The notes under the pieces were generated by a model, which did no database searches, was not told where the DNA came from, and saw only the letters and a program-made list of their open reading frames with translations. Of a DNA stretch of 64,000 nt, positions 53,775-64,000 are shown in pieces. Position 1 is the first letter of the stretch, and each line of letters starts with the position of its first letter. This stretch comes from an uncultured Pseudomonadales bacterium (GTDB lineage: Bacteria; Pseudomonadota; Gammaproteobacteria; Pseudomonadales; Azotimanducaceae): positions 558,001 through 622,000 of the forward strand of contig CATOTI010000001.1 of the NCBI GenBank assembly GCA_951813295.1, read 5' to 3'. Position numbers and translations under genes: made by a program.

Positions 53775-55105
53775 GTTGTGTGCCGCAAGTTGTGCAAAAG
53801 GGTTGAGTGGCCTGGCATGCGGTTAAGCGGCTTGACGGAGCTGTTCCTTCTTCAGCTCCTTGAGCAAGTCCATGTTTAAGTAGCGGCTCTGTTCGAGCCA
53901 GTTTTCGTGGGTCTCAACGGCCAGCGCCCGCACCAGGCGTAAGCAACTCGCCGCGTTCGGAAAGATCCGCACCACATACGTTCGTCGACGGATTTCCTCG
54001 TTCAACCGTTCCAGCATGTTGGTGCTCTTCATGTGCTTGTGATGGCGATGCGGGAGGCGATAGAACGTCCACGTCTGCTCGATGTTTTCCTCCACCCAGT
54101 CGGTGAGCTTCGGATACTTCGTGTGCCATCGGCCGATCCAAGCGGCGAGATCCGATCGCGCCTCATCGACGTTGCGACGATCGTAGAGCCAGCGCAGTTC
54201 CTGCAGACAATCGTCATCGGCCTTGCGCGGAATGTGGTCGAGGGCGTTGCGCAGGAAGTGCACGTAGCAGCGTTGCCAGGCGCTGTCGGTGAGGACTTCT
54301 TGGATCGCCCGTCGCAGCCCATCGTGATCATCGCTGACGACGTACTCGACGCCGTGTAAGCCGCGATCACGCAGCGTGGTGAGGAACTCTTTCCAGCTAC
54401 TTCGACTCTCCCGTTGAGCGAGCTCCACGGCCAGTATCTGGCGGCGTCCTTCCCAGTTGATGCCAATGGCAATGAGCACGGCTCGAGAGCGGATCACTCC
54501 CGCCTCACGGACCTTCTCATAACGCGCATCGAGGATCAGATACGGCGTCGGTTCTTCGAGTCGTCGGGTGGCGAATGCGGTGAGCGTCTTGTCGAGGCGC
54601 TTGTTGATCCGCGAGATGGTCGAGGCCGAGACGCTGTGGCCACACAGCTCCTCCGTGATCGCTTTGACCTTGCGCGTCGAAACGCCCTCGATATACATCT
54701 GCGCCAGCGCGCTGACCAAGGCTTGTTCGGAACGCTGGTAGCGCGCAAACAGCTCCGTGGAAAAGCGTCCTTCGCGGTCGCGCGGTACACGCAGCTCGAG
54801 CTTGCCGACGCGGGTCAACAAGCCGCGCGGGTAGTAACCGGCTCGATAGCCCCGGCGTTCGTCGCTGCGTTCGTGGGGTTGCGCGCGGAGCACTTTGGCC
54901 ATCTCCGCTTCCAATAGCTCTTGGAGCATCTCGCGCATCATCGTGCGCAGCTGGTCGCCCTCGCTGCTGAGTACCTCTTCCAGTTCGACTGCCGTCGTCT
55001 TACGCTTCTTCTGGGTGGTCATCTCGTGTGTGTGCCTTTTTTGATGTCGTGTCTAAAAGCACACCATGGCCACCCAACTTTTTGCACATCCTTCGGCACA
55101 CTACC
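53775..55105 (-). mobile_element. IS256-family element, complete with 8-bp target duplication
   Basis: Terminal inverted repeats are GTTGTGTGCCGCAAGTTGTG at the left end and GGTAGTGTGCCGAAGGATGT (read on the minus strand) at the right end, similar over about 38 bp. The flanks are direct repeats GGTCTTTA at 53767-53774 and 55106-55113. Length 1331 bp, one transposase gene. Size, repeats and duplication are as expected for an intact IS256 element. It sits inside the IstB coding sequence of an older IS21 remnant. Confidence 0.88.
53823..55022 (-). CDS. IS256-family (mutator type) transposase
   Basis: A 399-residue DDE transposase. N-terminal helices contain LQELLEAEMAKVLRAQPHER; then GYRAGYYPRGLLTRVGKLEL, TPYLILDARYEKVREAG (first Asp), YVVSDDHDGLRRAIQEV (second Asp), QRCYVHFLRNALDHIP and the Glu region STNMLERLNEEIRRRTYVVR. 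All catalytic residues are in place and the reading frame is open, so it may be active. Confidence 0.93.
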   Translation of the reverse strand: MTTQKKRKTTAVELEEVLSSEGDQLRTMMREMLQELLEAEMAKVLRAQPHERSDERRGYRAGYYPRGLLTRVGKLELRVPRDREGRFSTELFARYQRSEQALVSALAQMYIEGVSTRKVKAITEELCGHSVSASTISRINKRLDKTLTAFATRRLEEPTPYLILDARYEKVREAGVIRSRAVLIAIGINWEGRRQILAVELAQRESRSSWKEFLTTLRDRGLHGVEYVVSDDHDGLRRAIQEVLTDSAWQRCYVHFLRNALDHIPRKADDDCLQELRWLYDRRNVDEARSDLAAWIGRWHTKYPKLTDWVEENIEQTWTFYRLPHRHHKHMKSTNMLERLNEEIRRRTYVVRIFPNAASCLRLVRALAVETHENWLEQSRYLNMDLLKELKKEQLRQAA

Positions 55106-55608
55106 GGTCTTTAAGTCGGTATGACCTGTATCGCTAGTCAGCGGGTTTCCGCACGGGATCTTGCCAATGGATGAAAAACCCGAGGACCCTTCGTTGTCTC
55201 TACGCCAATCCCCAATCCAGAAGGCATCTGAGTGGTTGACGTTCGCCTCGAACATCGCGGTGCTGATCGGCGTTGTTTTCGTCGCGCTAGAACTGCAGCA
55301 AAACACCGCAACCGTGAAAGCGGCTGCAGCTGCTGCTTCCCAGGATTCCCTTGCGACGCTCAACGAACAAATGGCATCTCAACCGCAGTTTGCGGAGATC
55401 GTTCTGCAAGCCGGAGCAGAGGGCTTCTCGTCGCTTCCACCGCTGGATGCGATCCAATTGAGCTTTGCAATGCGAGCGGTTATGCAGCGTTTTGAGTCCC
55501 TGTACTTCCAGTGTCAACGGCAACATAAGACTGACCCCTTTGGGATCGGAATCGGCAAGATAAATGTGACCCCCTGGACCGTTGATGAAAGCGCCGCCTG
55601 ACCCTGTG

Positions 55609-57421
<1,813 letters not shown>

Positions 57422-57847
57422 CCAGCGCCCCTTCTATCCGAAGGCGCGCACCCTACAGGGGGTCACTTTTATCTTGCCGCTAGGGGGTCAGTTTCGCAGT
57501 GCCGGTGACACCAGTATGAAAGCGGGCTACTCGAACCAAGGATTTGGTCAGTACGGCGTGCGTGGGTAGCCGGGTTTATTCGCTCTCGAACAGCCGAAGT
57601 GTGGTGGGCAGAAGAACGCGCCACGTCGAACTTCACACCCGAGTTCATCCAAGAGATCGAACAAGCAGTGCCGGCTCCGATCGGCGGGACAGGGTTATCG
57701 GACGGAGTGGTCGAATGACCCGATCCAGCCGAACGCTCGTCAGGCGCATTTGCGGATTTGTGTAGGTGTCTTCGGACATTCGTTGTACCAGACGGAAACA
57801 GTTGGGCGTGTGCAAGCCTGTCGTCCAGGCTACTGGCGACTATCCGC

Positions 57848-58602
57848 GTGAACTTTCACTTTCGAGGCCTAGTTCACGTCGCGTTAATTAGCGCGGCGGT
57901 TACAGTGACGTCCAGTGCGGATGCGAACGGTGCGGAGGAACTCGATCAATTCTTGGCGTCTGAACTCGAGAGCACTAGGATTCCCATCGTGGTCGCGCTG
58001 GTCGTTGATGAGGAACGCGTGTTGTTGGGGAGATCGTCGAAGCCGTCTCCGGAATGGCTTTAGATCAATTCTTCGAGGAAAGGCTCTTCATCCCCTCGGG
58101 ATGGTAGATACGTCATATCGTGTTCCTCCCTCTCAGCATCATCGCGTCGCAACCGTCTACCGTCGTAATGGCGCGGCGGGTTGGATCGAGTTGGCACTCC
58201 CGAACAAATTCGAGAACCCTATCCTTGGCGATGGTGGCTTGTATTCGACCGCACATGACTACGGCCGGTTTATCCAGATGATCCTCAAGGGCGGGCTATC
58301 GCCAGAAGGACGCCCTCTAATTTCGGGCGACACTCTCCGAATGATTGGGAAGAACCACGTCGGTGACGTTGTTGTCGAAACCCAACCGGCGGTTGACGAA
58401 ATTCGAACCAGGCCGTTTCCGCTCGGCGCCGGCGAAGACAAGCTCGGTCTCGGTTTCCAGTTAGCGTCGGATCGTGGGCAACGGCGGATGCGTTCTTCCG
58501 GAAGTCTGAGTTGGGCGGGGATATTCAATACGCAATTCTGGATCGATCGCTCCCCGGGGGATTGGAGGCGTTTTGATGATGCAGTTCTTGCCTTTCTACT
58601 GT
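57848..58602 (+). pseudogene. Beta-lactamase-family serine hydrolase, heavily decayed
   Basis: GTG 57848 starts a signal peptide (FRGLVHVALISAAVTVTSSA) and AEELDQFLASELESTRIPIV. The catalytic SxxK part is missing. The sequence jumps to EIVEAVSGMALDQFFEERLF, then changes frame at about 58098 to HPLGMVDTSYRVPPSQHHRV and GGLYSTAHDYGRFIQMILKG. It changes frame again in a G-run near 58560 to IGGVLMMQFLPFYC. At about 58603 it meets the end of an IS3 remnant. Three or more lesions make it a pseudogene. Confidence 0.75.
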
Positions 58603-58800
58603 AATCCCCCGCTTTTAGTGGTGCTCAGAGGTAGGGTTATGCCGCTTGCGCGAGCTTCTATTTTGGCATGTGTCTCCGATGGCCGTGTTCAGCCGTTCCT
58701 TGTCGTACTGCCACTGTGTGGCTGTGGTCTGGGTTTGCATGATTGACTCGAGCAGATGGAGATCTGGCCACTCGTTCGTTGGGTGTGAGATTAGCCATGG
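58603..58800 (-). pseudogene. IS3-family end with decayed orfB C terminus
   Basis: On the minus strand the tail of an IS3 transposase is recognisable: TQWQYDKERLNTAIGD, then in a shifted frame PK-stop-KLAQAA-stop (family PKQKLAQAA). It is followed by the terminal sequence CACTAAAAGCGGGGGGATTA that ends many IS3-group elements. A CAG to TAG change and a frameshift show long decay. Confidence 0.6.
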
Positions 58801-58852
58801 CTCGAGTGCGGCCGACCGGCGTTGAAGTCGAGTCGCCACTGCTCCATCAGGA

Positions 58853-59510
58853 TGACCTGCTAGGCGATTTTCGGACCGTTCGATAGTTGAGAGGATGGCT
58901 TCCGACGGAGGAAGTCATGAAGCAGAGTCGATTCACGGAAGAGCAGATGGTGCGGATCCTCAGGGAGACGGACCGGGAGTCGGTTCCCAAGGTCGCCAAG
59001 CGCCACGGGGTCAGCGAACAAACGATCTATGCCTGGCGCAAGAAGTACGGTGGCGGCGACGTCAACGACGTGCGCAAGCTCAAGCAGCTCGAACAAGAGA
59101 ACGCCCGGCTGAAGAAGCTGTTGGCGGAGCGCGATCTCGAGGTCGAGATCATGAAGGAGATCCAGGCAAAAAAGTGGTGAGCGCCCGCGTTCGACGGCAG
59201 CAAGTGATGTACGCCATACGCCGGGGTCTGTCCCAACGACGGGCTTGTCGCCTTGTTTCCGTGGCGCGATCGGCGCTCGCCTACCGCTCACGTCTCGAGG
59301 CCAAGGATGCGCCTGTTCTCGCGGTGATGAAGCGCCTCGCGGCGCAGCGTCCGCGCTTCGGCTATCGCCGTATCCAGGTGCTCATGGATCGCGAGGGCTA
59401 CCCGATGAGCTTCGACCGAACGTATCGCTTGTGGCGTAAAGCCGCGCTGCAAGTGCCGAAGAAGCGCCCCAGGCGGCGTTTGGCATCGCAACCGAGGCCA
59501 CGCCCGGCGA
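58853..59510 (+). mobile_element. IS3-family element, 3' part lost
   Basis: The left end probably begins at TGACCTGC (58853), a common start for this IS3 group. It contains a complete orfA (58917-59180) and the first 110 residues of orfB, then is cut at about 59510 by a tannase fragment. The right end is absent. Confidence 0.65.
58917..59180 (+). CDS. IS3-family transposase OrfA
   Basis: An 87-residue helix-turn-helix plus leucine-zipper protein: MKQSRFTEEQMVRILRETDR, VAKRHGVSEQTIYAWRKKYG and KLKQLEQENARLKKLLAERD. Full family length. orfB follows in the -1 relation usual for programmed frameshifting (AAAAAAG at 59167-59173). Confidence 0.92.
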   Translation: MKQSRFTEEQMVRILRETDRESVPKVAKRHGVSEQTIYAWRKKYGGGDVNDVRKLKQLEQENARLKKLLAERDLEVEIMKEIQAKKW

Positions 59511-60076
59511 CCGGTTTTATCAACCCGGAAACCGGCGAACCCCTTGATAAAAGCATCTCCCAGATGAGTGTCGAGAATCGCTTGCGCACCTGGGTCTATC
59601 AGAACCAGGACTACGACCCTGCCACGTTCGACATCCGCGCCAATCGAGGCGACCTCGCCCGCGCATCCGCCATTCTCGATGTGAACAGCGCGGATCTGGC
59701 CCGGTTCCGCGAGCGCGGCGGCAAGCTGCTGCTGGTTCAGGGCTGGAACGACTATCCGGTGCGACCGACGGGCATCATCAACTACCTCAAGGAAGTCGAG
59801 GCCGCGAACGGTGGGGCGGCCCCTACGCGGGAGTTTGTCCGTCTGTTCATGGTGCCCGGCATGGGTCACTGCGGTGGCGGTCCGGGCGCTCACGTCTTCG
59901 ACTATGTGAGCCCGTTGGTGGCGTGGGTGGATGAGGGCACAGCACCGGAAGAACTGATTGGGGGCCGCCCTGATGGCGCGTTCACCCGGCGCCATTGCGT
60001 GTTTCCCTCGACGGCCCGCTATACCGGCGGCGACGTCAACGATGCGGCAAGCTATCGCTGCATGGCGCCGCCGTAA
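59174..60076 (+). pseudogene. In-frame chimera: IS3 OrfB N terminus joined to tannase C terminus
   Basis: The first part is OrfB: RRQQVMYAIRRGLSQRRACR, LAAQRPRFGYRRIQVLMDRE, to RRRLASQPRPRP. At about base 59510 it becomes the C-terminal region of a tannase/feruloyl esterase: GGKLLLVQGWNDYPVRPTGI (with catalytic Asp), VRLFMVPGMGHCGGGPG (His-Cys pair), then ARYTGGDVNDAASYRC. The tannase lacks its N-terminal half with the catalytic Ser. Both halves share one open frame, so a 300-residue hybrid could be made; activity is unlikely. Confidence 0.8.
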
Positions 60077-60482
60077 GCGAGTGGGTTGCTCGGTAAATGC
60101 TGTCACTTATGTGTGGGACGGTTGCTGCATATCAGGCTCGTAAATGTGGCTTTGCGCGCAAACCACAGCGACAGAACTATTGGGCGACGGCGTCGACGTC
60201 CATACCTTCATCGTGCGCGAATCCGTGACGACATCCGACGGCGAGATCGCCCAACGGTTCCTCGCGGACGGCCGAACGCGATTGCAGGAGTCCATTGCCG
60301 ATATCGCCGAATCGCTCTCCGCGACGGCTCTCGAACGACCTCGAACTCGAATTCGTCGACCTGCCGCCGAGTAGTAACGTCGGCGCCGACGTCGTCGCAA
60401 GCGAGCAGGTCATCCTGACCGGCAGCGGCACGACCGTGGCGAGTATCACCACCGTGCCGACGGAAGCGGCGGGATTGCCGCA
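60077..60482. other. Decayed sequence between tannase and TPP-enzyme remnants
   Basis: About 400 bp with two short plus-strand open stretches in different frames (RESVTTSDGEIAQRFLADGR and LELEFVDLPPSSNVGADVVA). They read like real protein but I cannot name a family. Together they look like another broken gene. Confidence 0.35.
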
Positions 60483-60853
60483 ATGGGCGCCTGGGCGGCG
60501 ACGCAGGACCTCGGTGAGTTCCGCGGCCGGCCGGTGGTGTCGATCAGCGGCGACGGCGGCTTCGGTCAGTACCTGGCCGAGTTCACCACTGCCGTGAAGT
60601 ACGGCATGAACATGACCCACGTCCTGCTCAACAACGCGCAGGCCGGCAAGATCTCCAAGGAGCAACTGGCCGGCCAGTGGCAGGTGTGGCAGACCGATCT
60701 CTCCAATCCCAACTTTGCGAGCTTCGCGCGGTTGTGTGGTGGTCACGGCATGCGCGTGACTGAGGCGATAAACTGGCCGGCGCGTTCCGCGATGCGCTCG
60801 CCCACGAGGGTCCGGCGATTGTCGAAGTGATGTGCGACGCAGAGCTGATCTGA
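60483..60853 (+). pseudogene. TPP-dependent (acetolactate synthase/pyruvate oxidase-like) enzyme, C-terminal remnant
   Basis: The C-terminal TPP-binding domain is seen as GRPVVSISGDGGFGQYLAEF with the partner NN in THVLLNNAQAGKIS, the GDG...NN signature. Near 60767 the frame moves to KLAGAFRDALAHEGPAIVEV and ends at TGA 60851-60853. N-terminal and central domains are absent. Non-functional. Confidence 0.75.
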
Positions 60854-60911
60854 GCGCGCGATGGCGTAGTCGGCGCAGGCGGGGTTGCTGCGTTAAATCC
60901 GCTGTGGTTTA

Positions 60912-62363
60912 TTGCCAGCGTTCGTCAAGGTCGGTGGGGCGGTCTTGTTGCACGTCAGTCGCATCGGCGGCGCGCTGCCTTTAGTCAGCGCTGCAGCCCT
61001 CATTCTCGTATTGGCCGCGTGCGGCCGGGAACCGGCCGTGCCGATGGCGCTGCCAGCGGTGGCGCTCGACCGCGCCGAACCGGTTGTGCGTGAACTCCTC
61101 TCCGAGCTGTACGAGCAAGCGCAGTCCGCCAGCGAATCCTCGGCAGCGCGCGGTCGTCTCGCGATGGCTCTGGAGATCAATGGTTTCCCGCCTGCGGCAC
61201 TGACCGTCTATGCGCAAGCTGCGGCGCTGGATGACGACCGTTTCGTATGGCCTTACTTTGCGGCGGTAGAACTCGCCAGACGGGCAGACTATGGCGCGGC
61301 GCTCAGGCAACTGGATGCGGCCATCGACATTGATGACAGGTATGTGCCTGCCCACCTGTATCGCGGTAACTGGCTGCTTGAAGTTGGCGATGTCGAGGGC
61401 GCGCTCGATGCCTTCGAGGAAGCGGCTCGCCTGGGCGGCGAGCCGGCGTCGGCGGCGTCGGGCATCGCCAGGGTGTATCTGCGGCAGGATGACGCCGAAG
61501 CAGCGTTGCAGGTGCTGATCGGGGTTGTCCGGCAGCACGACTACCCGTATCTGCAGCGACAGCTCGGGCGGGCCTACCAGGCACTTGGGCGGGCGAACGA
61601 AGCGCGCATCGCCTTCGCCCGTGGCCGCAAGGACCTCGGTTTGCGGTGGCTCGATCCCCGGCAGAGTCTGAAGCGCGAGTTCATCGTGAGCTTTGGCGCG
61701 CGGCTCAGTGAAGCGGAGCGTTCGCTCAAGGCGGGCGATGTCGATCGCGCGCTTGCGGAGCTGCAAGCATTGCGCGAGTTGAGACCCAACGACCTGACGC
61801 TGCTGCGCGTCCTAGGCACAGCGTACCTCCGAGCCGGGCAGCCGCAGCGGGGCAAAGCCGCGATGAAGCGCGGTCTGCGTCTCGATCCGGACAATTACTT
61901 CCTGCACTTCTACCTGGCCGGCCTCTACCGTGAGACCGGTGACAGCGGCAAAGCGCTGTCCCACATGAGAAGGGCGGTCGAGATCGTCCCGGAACGCGGG
62001 CGTGGTCACTATCTGCTCGCGACACTGGAGATGGATCGGGGCAACTACGACGCGGCCCTGGCCAGCTTCGATGCGGCTCTTGGTCACGGCGTCAAGGACG
62101 TCACGAGCGCGCTCTATCTGGCCGGCATGATCGAGGTACGACAAGGTCGTTACGCACAGGCGCGAACACGCTTTGCCCGCGCTGTGCACCTGGACCCAGC
62201 CTTTGCCGACGGCTACACGTCGCTTGCCCGTACGCTTGCCGAACTGGGTGACTTCAAACGCGCACGGCACGCGCTCAAGTGGGCGAAGGCCGTCGGCGCG
62301 ACGCCGGACGCGCTGCGCGGTGCGGGACAACACGTGGCCGAGCGCGACGCAAGCGATGCGTAG
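60912..62363 (+). CDS. TPR-repeat lipoprotein
   Basis: A 483-residue protein; TTG 60912 or TTG 60945 starts a signal peptide with lipobox LVLAAC. At least eight TPR-like repeats follow, for example YGAALRQLDAAIDIDDRYVP, VEGALDAFEEAARLGGEPAS, SGKALSHMRRAVEIVPERGR and YAQARTRFARAVHLDPAFAD. It is a scaffold for protein contacts at the membrane. It overlaps by 8 bp the CRTAC1 gene; this pairing of TPR and FG-GAP/ASPIC genes recurs in many bacteria. Function unknown. Confidence 0.85.
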   Translation: MPAFVKVGGAVLLHVSRIGGALPLVSAAALILVLAACGREPAVPMALPAVALDRAEPVVRELLSELYEQAQSASESSAARGRLAMALEINGFPPAALTVYAQAAALDDDRFVWPYFAAVELARRADYGAALRQLDAAIDIDDRYVPAHLYRGNWLLEVGDVEGALDAFEEAARLGGEPASAASGIARVYLRQDDAEAALQVLIGVVRQHDYPYLQRQLGRAYQALGRANEARIAFARGRKDLGLRWLDPRQSLKREFIVSFGARLSEAERSLKAGDVDRALAELQALRELRPNDLTLLRVLGTAYLRAGQPQRGKAAMKRGLRLDPDNYFLHFYLAGLYRETGDSGKALSHMRRAVEIVPERGRGHYLLATLEMDRGNYDAALASFDAALGHGVKDVTSALYLAGMIEVRQGRYAQARTRFARAVHLDPAFADGYTSLARTLAELGDFKRARHALKWAKAVGATPDALRGAGQHVAERDASDA

Positions 62364-63990
62364 CGCGTGCCTCGTTGCACTTCTCCTTGCCGGGTGCGCA
62401 GAGTCGGATCGCGCGGCCGAGCGCGTGCCCGCGGTGCGTGCCGAATGGTTCACTGATATCGCACACGATGCGGGAGTGGACTTCGTCCACGACTCGGGGC
62501 ACGCCGGTCCTTACCTCATGCCCGAGATCATGGGCAGCGGTGCTGCGCTTGCCGACGTTGACGGCGACGGTGACGTCGATCTTTATCTGGTGCAGGGCGC
62601 GGCGCGCAATGCGGTGGGCAACGCGCTGTATCTCAATGATGGTACGGGTCAGTTTCACCGCGCGCCGGACGATCACGGCAGCGGCGACACGGGTTACGGC
62701 ATGGGCGTGGTGGCGGCCGCCGACTACGATGCTGACGGCGACGTCGATCTCTACGTGACCAACGTCGGGGCAAACGTGCTGCTGGCGAACGACGGCGCGG
62801 GACATTTCACGGATGTCACCGACCGGGCGGGCGTTGGTGACACAGGCTGGGGTACGGCGGCCATGTTTGCCGACCTTGATGGCGATGCGGATCTCGATCT
62901 GCTGGTCGTCAACTACATTGTCTGGTCGCCTGCAGTTGAACCGGACTGCTATCAGAGCGGCGTGCAAACGTACTGTGCGCCTGAGCACTTCAATGCCCCA
63001 CAGGCCGATCGCCTGTACCGCAACAACGGCGACGGCACCTTCACGGACGTGTCGCGCTACGCCGGGCTCAACCTGATTTTCGGGAACGGTCTGGGTGCTG
63101 CGATTAACGATTTCGACGATGACGGGGTGCAGGACCTGTTCGTTGCCAACGACATGAACTCGAATCAACTGTGGCGTGGTCAGGGCGGACTGCGTTTTGC
63201 CGAGGAGGCGATGATGCGCGGCGTCGCGGTTGATGAGCATGGCGATGCCAAAGCCGGCATGGGCGTCGCGCTGGCGGACGTGGATGATGACGGCGATCCG
63301 GATCTCCTGGTCGTGAACCTCGAGAAGCAGTCTGACTCCCTGTACCGGAACGATGGTGCCCTGTTCGCCGACGCGACAGCGGCGATGGGACTGTCGGTGG
63401 TCAGCCGCCGGTTCACCCGATTCGGGGTTGCCCTGGCCGACTTCGACAACGATGGCTACCTCGATCTGTACGAGGCCAATGGCCGCATCATGCCGGGTGA
63501 ACCGCTCGACCAGGACGTCTTTGCCGAGCCCAACGTGCTGATGAAGGGGCGCGCCGGGGGCTTCGTGCCGGTTTCACCGCAAGATGGCACTAAAGGCACG
63601 CCGATTGCGACAAGTCGCGGTGTTGCGGTCGCCGACGTTGACCGGGACGGCGGGCTGGACATCGTGGTTGTCAACCGGGATGCCGTACCGCACCTGCTGC
63701 GCAACGTGGTGTCGAACCGGGGCGGCTACCTGTGGCTGCGCGTACTGGGTGCGGCGGGCGGCGATGCGATTGGCGCCCGTGTCGAGGTTGAACTGGCGGG
63801 CAGTCGAACGCTGACGCGCTGGGTGCAGCCGTCTGGCAGCTACCTGTCGTCGAGCGAACCAGCCGTGCATTTTGGACTGGGCAGCGCCACCATCAACGAG
63901 GTCCGGGTTGTCTGGCCGGACGGTCACACGCGGTCATTCGGGATCCTATCGAGCGGGCGGCACACACTCGCGCGGTTCGCCGAGGGCTAG
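62356..63990 (+). CDS. CRTAC1 family lipoprotein (FG-GAP/VCBS repeats plus ASPIC/UnbV domain)
   Basis: A 544-residue lipoprotein from ATG 62356 (signal RSACLVALLLAGC). Calcium-binding VCBS/FG-GAP repeats appear as ALADVDGDGDVDLYLVQG, AADYDADGDVDLYVTNVG, FADLDGDADLDLLVVNY, ALADVDDDGDPDLLVVNL and VADVDRDGGLDIVVVNRD, forming a beta-propeller. The end is an ASPIC/UnbV domain (WVQPSGSYLSSSEPAVHFGL, EVRVVWPDGHTRSF). It is probably surface or periplasmic and may bind proteins or polysaccharide. The gene ends 10 bp before the window edge. Confidence 0.92.
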   Translation: MRSACLVALLLAGCAESDRAAERVPAVRAEWFTDIAHDAGVDFVHDSGHAGPYLMPEIMGSGAALADVDGDGDVDLYLVQGAARNAVGNALYLNDGTGQFHRAPDDHGSGDTGYGMGVVAAADYDADGDVDLYVTNVGANVLLANDGAGHFTDVTDRAGVGDTGWGTAAMFADLDGDADLDLLVVNYIVWSPAVEPDCYQSGVQTYCAPEHFNAPQADRLYRNNGDGTFTDVSRYAGLNLIFGNGLGAAINDFDDDGVQDLFVANDMNSNQLWRGQGGLRFAEEAMMRGVAVDEHGDAKAGMGVALADVDDDGDPDLLVVNLEKQSDSLYRNDGALFADATAAMGLSVVSRRFTRFGVALADFDNDGYLDLYEANGRIMPGEPLDQDVFAEPNVLMKGRAGGFVPVSPQDGTKGTPIATSRGVAVADVDRDGGLDIVVVNRDAVPHLLRNVVSNRGGYLWLRVLGAAGGDAIGARVEVELAGSRTLTRWVQPSGSYLSSSEPAVHFGLGSATINEVRVVWPDGHTRSFGILSSGRHTLARFAEG

Positions 63991-64000
63991 TTCGGAGCGA

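Larger units (their letters stand above)
53619..55135 (-). mobile_element. IS21-family remnant, split by IS256
   Basis: The left terminus TGTCAACGCCGGTTGAAAAC continues with repeated blocks ending in TGACCCCC and TGCCCCCCC, as in IS21 ends. A hairpin and the C-terminal codons of an IstB protein follow (SYRLKDQRKAGMTQRTK, minus strand, stop TCA at 53720-53722). The IS256 element at 53775-55105 lies within this IstB part. Beyond it only about 25 bp of IstB remain. Most of the element has been deleted. Confidence 0.65.

Overview
The window looks like a chromosomal segment of a Gram-negative, aerobic heterotroph of the Pseudomonadota, most likely Gammaproteobacteria. The evidence is Sec and lipobox signal peptides, an outer-membrane porin, an RND pump with its periplasmic adaptor, NirBD, a YhbY protein, a CYP153-type P450 and a GC-rich base composition. 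No rRNA or intact tRNA was seen. The left two thirds is a normal dense gene set. The right third (about 41.6-60.9 kb) is a graveyard of integrated and transposed DNA with many broken genes.

Layout. 1-3.3 kb: the end of a GAF-histidine kinase, a receiver-like protein and two small membrane proteins in one tight run. 3.3-15.2 kb: yhbY, then a divergent nitrate assimilation locus. On the minus strand are porin, nrtA, nrtB and the ABC ATPase. On the plus strand are nirB, nirD, the molybdenum nitrate reductase and a fused DmsB/DmsC-like iron-sulfur and membrane subunit. A sigma-54-like promoter lies ahead of nirB. Together these would bring nitrate through both membranes and reduce it to ammonium. 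15.2-30 kb: GNAT, RND pump plus adaptor, two amidohydrolase-2 proteins, a luciferase-like oxidoreductase, DUF3604 lipoprotein, GST, PNPOx-like protein, an ECF sigma factor, an aldo/keto reductase with an in-frame stop and a frameshifted methyltransferase. 30-36 kb: two tandem mini-membrane proteins (one frameshifted), an IS110 transposase, an S9 peptidase and a second luciferase-like protein.

36.05-36.53 kb holds the most novel-looking unit. A cysteine-rich ArsR-type repressor has a perfect inverted repeat over its promoter and start. It is followed, with a strong ribosome site, by an unannotated 30-residue peptide containing 11 cysteines, then a 26-bp palindromic terminator. This resembles a minimal metal-responsive metallothionein operon. 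Then come a CYP153 alkane hydroxylase, an N-acyl-D-amino-acid deacylase-like protein and a methyltransferase.

41.6-50.1 kb: a 47-nt piece of tRNA-Val(GAC) next to a truncated tyrosine integrase, abutting head-on a broken TIR-domain gene. Remnants of a tailed phage follow (LamG-type structural gene, HNH nuclease, P27-type small terminase, truncated large terminase), with DUF1330 and cupin genes set between the HNH and terminase genes. 50.3-53.2 kb: a three-gene run with two methyltransferases. 53.2-60.9 kb: nested insertion sequences. An IS256 element with an 8-bp target duplication sits inside an IS21 remnant. A complete IS21-type element with a 4-bp duplication splits a gene whose two halves rejoin in frame. 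IS3 pieces include a transposase fused in frame to the tail of a tannase. Two metabolic pseudogenes are also present. 60.9-64 kb: a TPR lipoprotein overlapping a CRTAC1 (FG-GAP plus ASPIC/UnbV) lipoprotein.

Several frameshifts lie in homopolymers, so some apparent pseudogenes could be sequencing errors. All calls are from reading the sequence; no database was searched.
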